Shown here in pieces: positions 41,178 to 51,787 of a DNA stretch of 64,000 bases; the first letter of the stretch is position 1; each line of letters opens with the position of its first letter. Origin of the DNA: Isoetes taiwanensis (lineage: Eukaryota; Streptophyta; Lycopodiopsida; Isoetales; Isoetaceae); contig JAJEKV010000274.1 of NCBI GenBank assembly GCA_021234155.1, positions 374,001 through 438,000 of the forward strand, in the 5' to 3' direction. Under the pieces are notes generated by a model. It searched no databases, had not been told where the DNA came from, and worked only from the letters and a program-made list of their open reading frames with translations. The position numbers were made by a program, and so were the translations under genes.

Positions 41178-44100
41178 TTGCACAGGAAAGGGGGGCATGG
41201 TGGGGTTTCCTGCTACTACCGGACGGCCTTGGCACGGACAATCTCCTTGTTCATGATGGATAGGCACAACCGGTACCTATGGGTGCATGTGCAAAATTGC
41301 AGTACCAGACCTCTCTTTGTGGCAACCTGCTACTTCCCACATACAGCGAGCAACTTCTATCATACCCACTCAAATGTGGATAGACGGGAACCCTATGTCA
41401 ATCTATATGATGACAACAACATCATAAGCAGTGGGTAGTGTCATACACCTTGGAGACTTCAATGCACGCACAGGGGTAGAACAACCCATAAGATTTGACT
41501 CCTTAATTGATGATGTGTTGCAGTTGCATCCCGCAGAAAGAGCTTGGCCACAAACATCATATGACAATCAGGTCACATGCTATGGTAGGCAGTTGCTTTT
41601 GCTCTGTGGTATATTTGACCTGGCAATTTGCAATGGACTGGCACAGTGGCTGTCCTCCCGCAAGAGCACTTGCAGGCAGGAAAACCAGAGGGGAGGATCC
41701 AGTGTGGTGGACTATGTGCTGGTGCCTGAACAAGATATGCAAGTCGTCAAGCACTTCCAGGTGGGAATAGCTAATAGGAATGAAGAGGTCGACTCAGACT
41801 ACTTACCACATTACTTGCATCTGGCTTGGCAGTTTGTGCGAACCCCCTACGCGACAACTTCTCACATGCCTCAGCTGCGATTGGATTATAAACATGCAGG
41901 GGCTTATGCCAGAATGCTTGTAGATGACCTGGCAGAAATTTTACAGTACCCTACATTAGAACAACAGACAGGCCAGCTGATTGACGTGCTTATCGCCCTC
42001 GACGGACCTCCATGACCACAACCTTTTCACGTAATCAGTGGTTTAATGCGGAGTGCAAGGAACACAAACACTGGCTCCACAAGGTCACAGACCCCTGCTT
42101 TATGCCCACACGCAGTCAGACAGCACCACATCTTCCTTAAAGCTAAGAAAGCCAAGTACATCGCAGCACATCAAAGGGAAATGTTCTACCTCCTGGAACG
42201 TCATCCCAGGACCTTCTGGCGAAGGGTTCTCAGAAAGACAGCACAATCTATAGGGAACATCACTCTCAAGCAGTGGAGGCAATGCTTGCAACAGCTACAG
42301 GGTGCACAAGCAACGTTACCCCTGCAAGAAGGCCAAGTGTTGGAAATCACAAAGTTAGACGTGGACCAAGGCTTACAACATCTTGCCAATGGGAAAGCGC
42401 CAGACCTGGATGGTATGCAGGCAAAATTGCTCAAGTGGGCAGGGTCGTCCATAGTACCGGTTCTGGCCGCCTTGTTCAACAAGGCATTACAGGAAGGCTT
42501 TCCACTCCAATGAACCAATAGCATAGTTATTCCCATCTATAAGGCATTTGAGCCGCATTGCCCAGCCAATTATCGAACAATCATGGTCACTTCGGTGTTT
42601 ACAAAACTGCTAGCTGGGATTCTCGAGCAACAGTTGACAGCAAAGGTGAGGGCCCTCATCCATGCAGGATTCAGGCCCCGGCACTCAACCATTGACCACA
42701 TCTTCACATTGTGGACTCTAGTTGAAGACAACAGGAATTGCCGGCAGGACCTATATTGTTGTTTCGTGGACTTTGCGAAGGCCATTGACACTGTGCCTCG
42801 GGAAAAGCTATGGGCAAGATTGCGATAGCTGGATGTTCCTGTAGAGGTGTACAACAGTGTACAGGTTATATGAGAGATGCTCGGGCCAGTTGCAGCTGAC
42901 AAGCCAACTGTTTGATAGTAGTATTGGGGTTCGCAAGGAGTGTTTTCTCTCTCCAACATTGTTTTGGCTTTACATTGATCAGTTAGAGAACTGGCTTGCT
43001 GACAATGGGGCCGACGAAGCTCACCTTCTGCATCGGATCATCAGGCAGTAATATATGTTGATGATATGGACCACCTAGTTTACACTCTAGCAGATGTGCA
43101 GTGCCATCTCGATGCCCTAGACACATTCTGCCAAGCGACTGATATGCGTGTCAACCTAGACAAGACTAAGGTGGTCCTCATATCATCCTCACGTCAACCG
43201 CGGATCTCCTGCTTCAGTTACCGAGGGCAAAATATGAAAGTGGCACCCACATACAAGTATTTAGGAGAGTTTTTTTTCTTCTATGCACTGATACACATCC
43301 ATACGGCTACGAGTAATGGCGGGCTGGAAGGCACTGTATGCAATGCCGAACAATAGCCACAGAGCAGAGCTGTATGATTGGGCCCATCAGTCGCACCTGT
43401 TCAAGGTCTTATAGTGGAGCCTGTCCTTTTATATGGGGTTGAAGTACGATGCCCAATAGTGTCCCTAGCTACCTGGAATGACTTGGAGCAGGTGCAGAAA
43501 ACCTTCTTAGTACGAGCACTGGGGGTGAAGTTCATAGTCCCATATCAAATTCTGTTGCAGGAGACAGTTTTCTTGCCTCTTCAAAGGGTGGCCCTTGATC
43601 CCCATATTGTCTATTTTCAGAAGTTGGTCAATATGGATGATGCTCGTCTCCCTAATCTAGTTTATATCATGACAATAGGGCCGCACCACCTCAAGGCCTG
43701 TTGGAGGGAAAATAGAGTTCAATGGTTGGCTAGATGGGATGTGCAGAACAAAGACAAATTTGCTGGATTCGGGGAAATGGAAACCCTAGGCGCTAACTAG
43801 GGCGGCGGCGGCGGCCGCCCGAGCTCAGGAGTTCTTCGTTGGTGCAGGCACCTGGCTGGAAGAGCAGCTTATCGGCTACTGCTGTCACCCCAGAAGCTGG
43901 TCGGAGGTATAGGGCCCCGTTTTTGCTCTGTCATTATCGGATTTGGCAGCAAGGAGTTTGCACTCAGAACATGGCCGCTGTTCTTAGATCTTTCTCTGGA
44001 AGGCCAAAACCAGATTGGGTAAGAATGGTTTTCTACCTCTGTCGTGTTTTTTGGGGCTGGATAGTATACCTAGTACTTGAGCAAAGCATTGGAAAAGTGG

Positions 44101-45594
44101 GTATCCTCAGGTTGTTGCTTTAGGCTAGTCTGCTTCTCCTTTGCTGGGCCAATGCTAGGCAGATTTTGAACAACATTTGAGCCTGATTTTTCAGTTCCAG
44201 TTATTATCCATTAAGCATATGATGGCTGACTTTGGTTTCAAGCTGCACTCACTGCAGTAGAAGGCCGCACTCCCTGCGGTTCAGAGCTGCACTTACTGCA
44301 GCTGCAGGATCAGGGCATACCATTATATCATGGAATATTGGAGCTTATGGGTTGCTCGCTCTTGTTCTGTTTAAAATCTGTTAGAACTGAGATACCTTAG
44401 CCTTGTGCAGCTTAATGTATGGGAAGACAGTGCCAGAGCTAGAGGTGGATTCAGTGGGCCTGGAACATTGGACCGTTGGGTTTGTCTTTGGTTGCAAGTG
44501 TTGTTGTTCCGTACTTAGGAATGTTCTTGGTTAAGGTGTTCTTGTTGTTCGCCCATCCCTATCCTAGCTAGGGAATACCTGAAATGATTGAGCTGCTGTG
44601 GCGAAGCTTGTGTGGTTGCCAGAGATTCTGCACAGGGCTTTCTAGGGCGGGAGACCAGGAAGGCCCGACTTAAGCAAGGTGTACACCAGATGCTATGCTT
44701 TGGATCAGCAAATATCCTTTTTGCTGGTCCAGAGTGCTTTAGGGAGGAGCTTCAGCTGTTTTGGTGTTGCAGTTGGTTTGTAAGGTGGATCTCGAAGTAG
44801 CTAGATGGGTGGAGCAGGCAGTGACAATCAATTTTAGGTAGGGGTTTGTATCCAGCACTTGCCCAAGGGTTCTGAGAACCACCTTCCCCCAGAAACGTGT
44901 AAGGTGGCTCTCCATAGTACCGAGTTTGTGGGAAGAAGCAGGTAGCTTTCTTTAGTACAACACGGCTTCCTCCGCTGAAATCTTTATTATTGGGCTTAAG
45001 GGTGTGGTCTAATCCTCTGGAAGTAGTTTGTTGCTGGCCATAGTAATGCGCAAACAAAGGAAGAAGATCGGCCTTCATCACTTTCTGCTGGTAGGTGTTT
45101 AGCGGTTAAGCCTTGGCATTGTGCTGGAAGGTGGAGCCTAATCTGCCTATCTGGTGACCAAGAGCTCTTATATGTATTATCAGTTATCAGGCCTATTGTG
45201 GAGCCATTTTACTGTAATAAGTCTTAGACCTCTTTTTAAATAATATAAAAATCCTGCTTTCAAAAAAAAAAAAAAAAAAAAAAAAGATGGGATGTGCAGG
45301 AGCACAGGTGATATATGTGCAAATAGAGGCAGATTGCCATAGCTTGAGGCAATATGTTGATGCTTGCTTCTCAGCAAGCTCTGGGATGCCATTGCCCTTG
45401 AACAGATCAAGGCATCACACTCCCAGTGCCACATAAATTTCACATTGGAACGGGGCCCGCAATACTACCTGCATACCCGTTTGCCTATGAAAAGGCGCAG
45501 ACTCATTGCTTCCATTCGCACAGGAGCACACCATCTTCGAATTGAGATGGGCAGATGGATTGGTAAGCCATGCCAGAATAGGCTTTGTCAATGC
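41178..45594 (+). pseudogene. LINE ORF2 remnant, split by an insertion
   Basis: The endonuclease is mostly readable at 41431-42015 (HLGDFNARTG, SSVVDYVLVPEQD, DSDYLPHYLHL; the catalytic SDH is altered to SDY). Reverse transcriptase is in pieces from 42046 to 43356 (FRPRHSTIDHIFT, FVDFAKAIDTVP, and a YVDD catalytic box at about 43057-43068 in place of YADD). The thumb is at 43378-43746 (VLLYGVEVRCP, LEQVQKTFLVRALGVK). After the 1.54-kb insertion it resumes at 45285 and ends at RLCQCCD near 45600, where the LTR starts. Several stops make it inactive. Confidence 0.85.
43732..45299 (+). mobile_element. Poly(A) retroposon with 15-bp target duplication
   Basis: AGATGGGATGTGCAG occurs at 43732-43746 and again at 45285-45299. 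Between them is a 1538-bp insert ending in about 24 A residues (45261-45284). It starts with a GC-rich leader (GGGCGGCGGCGGCGGCCG at about 43800) and ends with an AATATAAAAATCCTGCTTTC-type trailer, a layout typical of plant L1 ends. No endonuclease or reverse transcriptase frame is present, so it is either a non-autonomous or internally deleted L1 derivative or a retrocopy of an unknown transcript. The insert extends from 43747 to 45284. Unlike the local LINE family, it uses poly(A) as its tail. Confidence 0.88.
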
Positions 45595-45791
45595 TGTGAC
45601 GCTCCCTACAAAATATACGACGCCCTGCCGTACACTCCGTAGGAAATCCCCCATCCGGTCCTCCGACCACACGGGCCCTCCGTCTATCCCGCACTCCAGG
45701 GTATTCCTAGTGCGGAAAAGGGACACGCAGGTGTCTTGCGCGCCCTTCCCCTATGGGCTCCTATAATAGCGGAAGCATAAACAATGCCAGA

Positions 45792-45836
45792 ACCCCGGGG
45801 GGTTCACCTAGATTATGGGGTATGAAACATGTGAGT
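45792..45836 (+). repeat. Left terminal inverted repeat
   Basis: It starts ACCCCGGGGGGTTCACCT, then AGATTATGGGG, and CATGTG begins at base 37. A CGTATAC motif lies just inside at 45872-45878, matching two copies near the right end. Confidence 0.85.
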
Positions 45837-46527
45837 GCATCAAATGGGTTTTTTTATTGCCTCTCTGGTACCGTATACGTAAGAAAAATATAAGTTTTTT
45901 TTATAGTTTGAATATCGTACGAATATCAGAGGGAGTGTGGTGGCGCCAGTGTTCGATTCGTATTCATACTGTAAGGGTTCGTCATTTTTGGTGAGCTTCT
46001 ACTGCTTTGGTTGCTTCATCTATTTCATATTATAAGATTAATTATAGGCTAGCTTATGAAGAGCTAAGACATCTAGAGATAGTGCATTTCATGTTTTAAT
46101 TTTAAACAACTAAGTTGACATCGAGTTTACTTATTAAACTCACAATATATTGAATCAACTTCAACTCATGCTAATCACATTACGTTTTGGTATGGATAAT
46201 ATACTTCAAGTTGTTTACAGAATAAGTATAATTACTATGATAATATATATATTATATATATAAAATAATAGAGATACTGTATATGTATGGAAAGCATGAT
46301 TTCATTAATTGGAGAAAATAACGCAATTTTGAGAATTTTAAGCACACCTAATTTGCTCAAGCACCAATACTTTCGCCTACTTCTTGAGTCCAAGATACAT
46401 GAGGTCACAACATACACATATCCATACAAATTATGCGTTATACTTGTACGTGTATGGGATACTTGTACAAGCTCAATAATGGCGCTACAATCTACACCAA
46501 TAATTCACATCAATAATTTTACTTCAC

Positions 46528-46534
46528 TATAAAA
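46528..46534 (+). promoter_or_regulatory. TATA box of small gene A
   Basis: TATAAAAGCAGCTCC starts here, exactly 43 bp before ATG 46571. The copy B gene has the same sequence at the same distance, inside about 200 bp of conserved upstream DNA (CAAGCAC, CACATATCCATACAAA, CTCAATAATGGCG blocks). Confidence 0.8.
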
Positions 46535-46570
46535 GCAGCTCCATTCGATGGTAGAGGCCATTCATCTCCC

Positions 46571-46804
46571 ATGGCTTCCATCTCGTCCGGAGCACATCCG
46601 ATCCTTCAAGTGCTACCTGAGCTATAATGATCTGTGTGAATGCTATAGAAATGGTATCAATCTTGATCCATGGCTGCAGTCCCAGATGGTCCTGCGAGTG
46701 GTTGCAGGAAGCTCACTCGTGTTGTGATCCACCTTTATTGGCTTCCTGATCAGGAGATCTATGAGCTGAATGCCATCGCCTTAGCAGGTGTTGATGATGA
46801 GTGA
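46571..46804 (+). pseudogene. Small gene A, frameshifted paralogue of copy B
   Basis: This is the diverged tandem partner of the intact gene at 47213. From the ATG the frame stops after 18 codons. The protein similarity continues in other frames: KCYLSYNDLCECYRNGINLD from about 46608, then DGPASGCRKLTRVVIHLYWL, LPDQEIYELNAIALAGVDDE and a TGA at 46802-46804. Two indels are needed to explain this, one before 46608 and one of a single base at about 46683. The promoter is conserved. Protein similarity across the breaks, including the shared C-terminal acidic end, shows it was once coding. Confidence 0.75.
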
Positions 46805-47169
46805 GTCGTTGAAGACTTGTGTACCTGTCAAGGATATAATAATGATATATGAGCACTTCTAAAGTATGTAAGGATGCAATAAGCATAATCAATAATATTT
46901 GATGTATCAAACCTGATAAATTTGTAAGGGTGTGCTCTTTGACCTCCACTTTATCTGCAAGCAATCCCTAATTTCAATCACACCTAAATTACTCAAGCAC
47001 AAATACTTTTACCTTAGTAAATTCGAAGGATACAAAGCATGTTTTCACTTGACACACATATCCATACAAAATATGCATTATACTAATGTACGTGTACATC
47101 ACTCTTGTACGCGCTCAATAATGGCGATACAATCTACTCCAATAATTCACATCAATTATTTTTCAGGAG

Positions 47170-47176
47170 TATAAAA
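47170..47176 (+). promoter_or_regulatory. TATA box of small gene B
   Basis: TATAAAAGCAGCTCC starts here, 43 bp upstream of ATG 47213, identical in motif and spacing to copy A. Confidence 0.85.
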
Positions 47177-47212
47177 GCAGCTCCAATCGGAGGTGGAGTT
47201 CATTCATCTTCC

Positions 47213-47455
47213 ATGGGTTATTCGCCTTCTTCTGTTCACAACATCGAGGCGATCAAGTGCTCAATGAGTTACAATGATCTTGTCGGTTGCCAAGTAAGGG
47301 GTATTCTTCTTGATCCCTACTTGCAATCCAAAGCTAACGGTGCTGAGATTCGTTGCCCCGGGTTGATTCATGTTATGATCCACCTTATTTGGCTTCCTGA
47401 GCGCAGTAGCTATGAGATAAGTGGGATCACCTCAGCAGGTGGTGATGATGATTGA
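47213..47455 (+). CDS. Small gene B: 80-residue protein of unknown family, inside the TIR transposon
   Basis: The frame is open upstream to 47105, but the conserved TATA box and the start shared with copy A place the start at 47213 (80 residues). The protein has no signal peptide or membrane segment. Residues shared with copy A are KC-x-SYNDL, LDP-x-LQS, VMIHLIWLPE (VVIHLYWLPD in A), YE, and a C-terminal AG-x-DD followed by D or E. It has two Cys in its first half and one in the middle. I recognise no domain. It faces inward from the left TIR and converges on the large gene. Conservation between copies concentrated in the protein and promoter suggests a real product. An accessory role in transposition is possible but is not shown by sequence. 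Confidence 0.65.
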   Translation: MGYSPSSVHNIEAIKCSMSYNDLVGCQVRGILLDPYLQSKANGAEIRCPGLIHVMIHLIWLPERSSYEISGITSAGGDDD

Positions 47456-47769
47456 ATCACCTATTCTGCAATGTATAGTGTAAGAGCGCCTGTAGTAAGA
47501 TGAAAAATGCAGAGCGTAATCTAGTAATGTTTAAAAGCTCTTGTGTTAAGCTGAAAAATGCAGAGCGTAATGAATAATAACTAGTCTATTGTTCCTTGCA
47601 TGTTATATATGGTATAGTAATTACGTAAAAGAGCATTGCATACCTCATGAGTTCTCATCATCGTCGTTAGCTTCTTTAGCCACTAATTCTTGCAACTGAG
47701 CCCCCACACTATTGGGGATCACCACTAACAATGGCCTGGACTCTACCGCCCAACCGTAGTCTATTGTTT

Positions 47770-50109
47770 TCAAATGTTGGTAGCATAGCGGGTTATTAGG
47801 ATTTGGTCTCCACTTCTTGCTCCAGCAATCCCTATATTGCATATTGCATATGAGGTTCCCTTTCTGGAAACAGGCTCAAACCAAGAGACAAACACCTCTT
47901 CGTAATGAGGGAGATTAGGGTCCTCTATTGGGTCCTCTTCGGCAAAAGCCATCCATGTCGGGCAGTTATCATGTGGCCTGATTAGCAAGAACATTCCCTT
48001 CTTAACATCTTGGTAGGGGTCGAATATTTCAACTGGGTTCTTTGGTCTAGCCGAGAAAGGCCCTACGTAGTGAGATGCTACAATGTGCTCATCTACCAAT
48101 ACGTTTTCGGGTTCTTCCAATGCATTTTGCCTGGTGTTGGGCCAGAAATCCTGAATGACTGCTCTACCGGGCTGAACGTCCCCAAGCACTCGCAACAAGG
48201 TGGACCAATAGTCAATTACTTCATTCATATATGTGTTGGACCATGAGCGATCGCCAGCTCTTGAAATAGCTGCCCAATGCATCATGTACTTGGCAATAGA
48301 AGATCTCAATGCACCTATATCTTTCAAGCTCGTATATGGCTGCACGACCTTAGGTGACCCTGTCGGAATGGTAGGTAAACCCTGGGCATCCTCCTTCCAC
48401 ATCCCGATTTCCTTTTCAGGGAGCCACTCCCTATGCCCTGGCCTCATCTTGTAGAACATTAGTGGCCATCCATACTTCATGCAGAACTTGAAGAGTAGAG
48501 GTTCCAAATGACCACATAAACGGTCCTTCTTATCAGGGATAAAACCTTTCACGAATTCCTTCCAATTAGGAACCTCAGTCACAAGGTAAGGTGAAGGAGA
48601 CTTGGAACTACACTGCCTGAAGAGTTGCATAAGCTCTGGAATAGTCAATGCATCTGATCTTCTCATTAGAGTTGAGTAGTTTCCAAAGAGGGCATCTATG
48701 TCATCGTGGGTGTGTCCAACCATCATGAATCCCAGCTGCACTTGATCGAAGACACCTAACCAAACCAAGTATGACAAGTAAGAGAAAAGATACCGGTTCT
48801 TGTTTTGACCTGAGCAATTGTCTAGCTGCAAGTAAAGCCTCCGAGGCAACTTCTTCGGTACCATAGGGCCCTTGAGAGGAGGCCCTTCAGAGGAGGCCCT
48901 TCTAGTGCCATTTACCATTTTTGTCCTCAGGGCATCCATGTTTAAAATTGCTCCACCCCAGCAGCTGTCAGGATGATCTGTATGTCTCAAATGGCCCCAA
49001 TTGTCCTCAGATTGATTCTCCAGTGTTTTCAAGGTATGATTCAAAGATCCCACATGAAAATTTGAATCATCAGGCCAGAGGTCCAGTGAGAAGTGGCCCA
49101 AGGCATCTACACCATGCCCGTGCATGATAGCACCTGTAACACTCACCTTCAAACGTTCACCCCTCCATACAGACTTTGCAAGCTTTTCTAGACGAGGAAC
49201 CATGGTCTTATTCTGATCCATCTTATCATGTATAATGGTTAAAGCATGTTCAGGAGATCGATGAGACAAAGCTCTCCATGACCAGTAGAGACTCCTGCAT
49301 GAAAGTTGGGCTGTCATGTGAGATTTCCTTTCTACGGCAAGCTCCCTTCTTTCGTTTGGATCTCTAGTCTTGGCAAGCTTCTCCTTTATCACAATACAGG
49401 TATTACACTTAGAAAATGCTATCCTTTTAGCGATAGCTACCTCTGAGTGGTTCTCCTTCCATCCTGACAAGAAGGACGAGGAAGAAACATGTTTTCCCGT
49501 CATCTCGTGCACGGTAATATCTACCTCTTGATGTATGCCCTTTTTAGTCAAGATGGAAGGTAATCTCTTCACATTCTCTCTAATGCCTCCACTCGTAACC
49601 TTTGAGCGGTGTGGCATAGTCTCTGCATTTTCATCTATATACATAGATAGCACAGCAGTTCCGGCCAGTGTATGAGATCTTGTCTTTTTAGATCCAGAGT
49701 TTCCATGCTCGGCAATCCTGTGGCCACTCATAAATAGTTTCCTCCATTTGTAAAATGTAGAAACGGGTATACCATAAGCACTATGCCATGCCTTCACGCA
49801 GACTTGCTTGTTGTTCAGTATTAGCTTTGTGACAGTTCCATTCTCTGAGCAAAGATCTCGCATATTGTACGCAAAAGTTGTGCGTTCTGAGCTTTTCATG
49901 TTCCAGTAAAAGGTCCTCATGTAGGCTATCTCTTTAAATGTGAAATTAGCACATCTCTTCAAGCAGCAGAGCGAGGACCTGAACTCCAAGATAGCGTCAG
50001 TTGTGGTTTTCCTTTCACATTTGTTTGGGGCGGAGCGTGGTCTGGCCCTCATGTTAACCATGTGGTATTGTCTTTTTTTTTGGTATTCCAACCTCCGGCC
50101 TGATGGCAT
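47770..50109 (-). CDS. DUF7869-type protein, candidate transposase of the TIR element
   Basis: A single frame of 779 residues. Near the N-terminus is a Cys-rich patch (SSLCCLKRC, about 45-53). A region about 100-130 has CVKAWHSAYGIPVSTFYKWR, helix-turn-helix in character. The core at about 315-510 has GHGVDALGHFSLDLW, LQLDNCSGQNKNRYLF with Asp 430, and FMMVGHTHDDIDALFG with Asp 469 and 470. These are the signature motifs of the family now called DUF7869, whose conserved acids are spaced like those of an RNase H-fold nuclease. Catalysis is inferred, not shown. The sole large gene of a TIR-bounded element is the natural transposase candidate. It overlaps the end of the upstream frame by 56 bp in another register, and the two are probably one protein (see the A9 run). 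Its convergent neighbour is the small gene pair. Confidence 0.85.
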   Translation of the reverse strand: MPSGRRLEYQKKRQYHMVNMRARPRSAPNKCERKTTTDAILEFRSSLCCLKRCANFTFKEIAYMRTFYWNMKSSERTTFAYNMRDLCSENGTVTKLILNNKQVCVKAWHSAYGIPVSTFYKWRKLFMSGHRIAEHGNSGSKKTRSHTLAGTAVLSMYIDENAETMPHRSKVTSGGIRENVKRLPSILTKKGIHQEVDITVHEMTGKHVSSSSFLSGWKENHSEVAIAKRIAFSKCNTCIVIKEKLAKTRDPNERRELAVERKSHMTAQLSCRSLYWSWRALSHRSPEHALTIIHDKMDQNKTMVPRLEKLAKSVWRGERLKVSVTGAIMHGHGVDALGHFSLDLWPDDSNFHVGSLNHTLKTLENQSEDNWGHLRHTDHPDSCWGGAILNMDALRTKMVNGTRRASSEGPPLKGPMVPKKLPRRLYLQLDNCSGQNKNRYLFSYLSYLVWLGVFDQVQLGFMMVGHTHDDIDALFGNYSTLMRRSDALTIPELMQLFRQCSSKSPSPYLVTEVPNWKEFVKGFIPDKKDRLCGHLEPLLFKFCMKYGWPLMFYKMRPGHREWLPEKEIGMWKEDAQGLPTIPTGSPKVVQPYTSLKDIGALRSSIAKYMMHWAAISRAGDRSWSNTYMNEVIDYWSTLLRVLGDVQPGRAVIQDFWPNTRQNALEEPENVLVDEHIVASHYVGPFSARPKNPVEIFDPYQDVKKGMFLLIRPHDNCPTWMAFAEEDPIEDPNLPHYEEVFVSWFEPVSRKGTSYAICNIGIAGARSGDQILITRYATNI

Positions 50110-50773
50110 ACGGTTCTTTCTCGACCTCTGTCTCCTTCACGGCCGATACTAGACGTGAAACAGGAATACTGTCTACTAGAACCAATGCAATTGGCCATCT
50201 CACCAAATCATGCACCTGCGGCATTTCTGCACAAGCCTGACATCGCATAGAAATATTTTCGAGCATGGGGAACAGGTTCATAATAGAAACCCCTATCCAT
50301 TCTTCACCCAGCTTCATGTCAGACACAGCATGGTTTGGATCTGCGAAGACGATGACACCTGAAGCGTAAGGCATATTGCAGCACTCATGCAATAACGTGC
50401 ATGTCTTCTCCACTAGTTGATCTCTAGAAATCCCATGCACTTCACTTGGTTTATTGTTTTCTACACTATCATTTTCTCTGACCTGCCAATTTATCCGTTT
50501 AATCTGACCAGGTGGCGTGCAAACATCGGGTGCTGCATGGAGTTCATTCTTAATGTCGCTTTTGCACCAAAGAACAAAGCTACCGATAGCTTCACCTAGC
50601 TTGTCCAATTCTGGTTCGGGAAACGGAAGTGGTATCTGCCCATCAAACACAACTACAACAGAAACTACTATCAAATCCTCTGGCACAGGAACGTTGTGGT
50701 GGTGCATGAAGTTGTGCACTCTGCCTTCAGCCACTTTCTTCCCCAGCAGGTAGAATGACTGTAAAGCTTCCAT
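50054..50773 (-). CDS. DUF8039-type domain, probable N-terminal part of the same protein
   Basis: 239 codons. Residues 5-75 match the pattern known as DUF8039, often found in plant transposon proteins: FYLLGKKVAEGRV, then VSVVVVFDG-x-IPLPFPEPEL, then LGEAIGSFVLWCKSDI. The rest includes a Cys-containing segment (CTLLHECCNM; CQACAEM) without a known domain. ATG 50773 is preceded by a strong acceptor (TTTTTTGTAG/G). A consensus donor (AG/GTGAGT) at 51727/51726 would join in phase to a frame with ATG 51755, so a 952-bp 5' intron is likely. The frame ends 56 bp past the ATG of the DUF7869 frame. Removing one A from the nine-A run at 50073-50081 would merge them. Confidence 0.7.
   Translation of the reverse strand: MEALQSFYLLGKKVAEGRVHNFMHHHNVPVPEDLIVVSVVVVFDGQIPLPFPEPELDKLGEAIGSFVLWCKSDIKNELHAAPDVCTPPGQIKRINWQVRENDSVENNKPSEVHGISRDQLVEKTCTLLHECCNMPYASGVIVFADPNHAVSDMKLGEEWIGVSIMNLFPMLENISMRCQACAEMPQVHDLVRWPIALVLVDSIPVSRLVSAVKETEVEKEPYAIRPEVGIPKKKTIPHG
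50073..50081 (-). other. A9 homopolymer at the frame switch between the two parts
   Basis: On the coding strand nine A residues lie in the 56-bp overlap of the two frames. Both frames read lysines through it (IPKKKT in one, YQKKRQ in the other). One A fewer would give a single frame. It can be a mutation, a sequencing error in a homopolymer, or a slippage site. Confidence 0.75.
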
Positions 50774-50774
50774 C

Positions 50775-51726
50775 CTACAAAAAAGGTCAGATTATCCTCT
50801 GGACCACATTGGCAGAAAAATAACTGAGGGACAGTATTCATGGCCCCATCAAATATTATTTTATGAGCTCAGCTCTAACTAAAATCTTCTTCAGCTCTAA
50901 CTAAAGTATTTATGCCCCACTCAAAAAATCATTTTCCTCTAGGAATTCAGGACATAATACCTCCACAAGATCGCAGTCGCGATTATTTCGAGCGAGCAGA
51001 TCCGAGACGCGAGTGTACCTGACATTGCGTTAAACGAAAATAACACAGTAGGATCGCAGTCGCGATTCCTTTGGGCAGAAATCCGAGCCTGTGCAGTTGA
51101 ACAAGAAAATCCCACTCGAGTAAGTCTTCCAAATTAGCTGTAAACGTAAATGTTAATTGCAACTGTTATTTCCACAACAAATGTCACTTTCGCTGTTAAC
51201 TAGAATGGAGAACTGTCCTAATTTAGCGGCCATATAGCAGATCTATACTCGTATAAGGGAGATCACCCAATTTAAGGTGATGGACTGTACCATTAAGGGC
51301 AGAGAGATAAGCATATTTGAGTATGTCCTGTGCTCTTTACAAGGCATATTTATGTCCAATATTAGGATCATCTTATAGCCTATTCTAACGGCATCGAATG
51401 AGCCATTCTATGTTCCTCCGAGCTGTCTAAGCCCTCCATTACTCCATTCTTCCGATAAATGCACCATTGATGGGGGGCTCCCTTAGCAGATTACAGAGAG
51501 CCATAAATAGCGTATATCATATTCGGGATGGTGTTATTACAGTAAAATAAATGGTGTGGTTGTCGAGGGACGCAATCATAAATAGTTTGAGGCTAGAATT
51601 CCAGAAAACCCTTTATGAGTTCCAAAAATACAAAATACTCTTACCTATCACACAGGAATTCAGCTAGCACTTTGAAATCACATATTACTATTATCTACCA
51701 CACATAAACAACAAAACAGCACTCAC
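50775..51726 (-). other. Probable 5' intron of the transposase gene
   Basis: On the minus strand the donor is CAGGAG/GTGAGT and the acceptor is TTTTTTGTAG/GATG. Splicing joins a short upstream frame (ATG at 51755) to ATG 50773 in phase. Confidence 0.5.
50969..51067. promoter_or_regulatory. Two copies of the palindrome GATCGCAGTCGCGATT
   Basis: Identical 16-bp copies at 50969-50984 and 51052-51067, each an inverted repeat (ATCGC-AGTC-GCGAT), 83 bp apart. They lie just upstream of the DUF8039 start, inside the proposed intron. They are candidate protein-binding sites for the element's own regulation. Confidence 0.55.
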
Positions 51727-51787
51727 CTCCTGAATTGAGTAATGTCGGGCAGCATATGCAGTGAAGGCCTTAGGATTGTGAACCCTG

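Noticed and set aside
47105-47212. Upstream extension of small gene B to 47105
   Set aside because: This part is promoter sequence conserved with copy A and contains the TATA box; the shared start is 47213.
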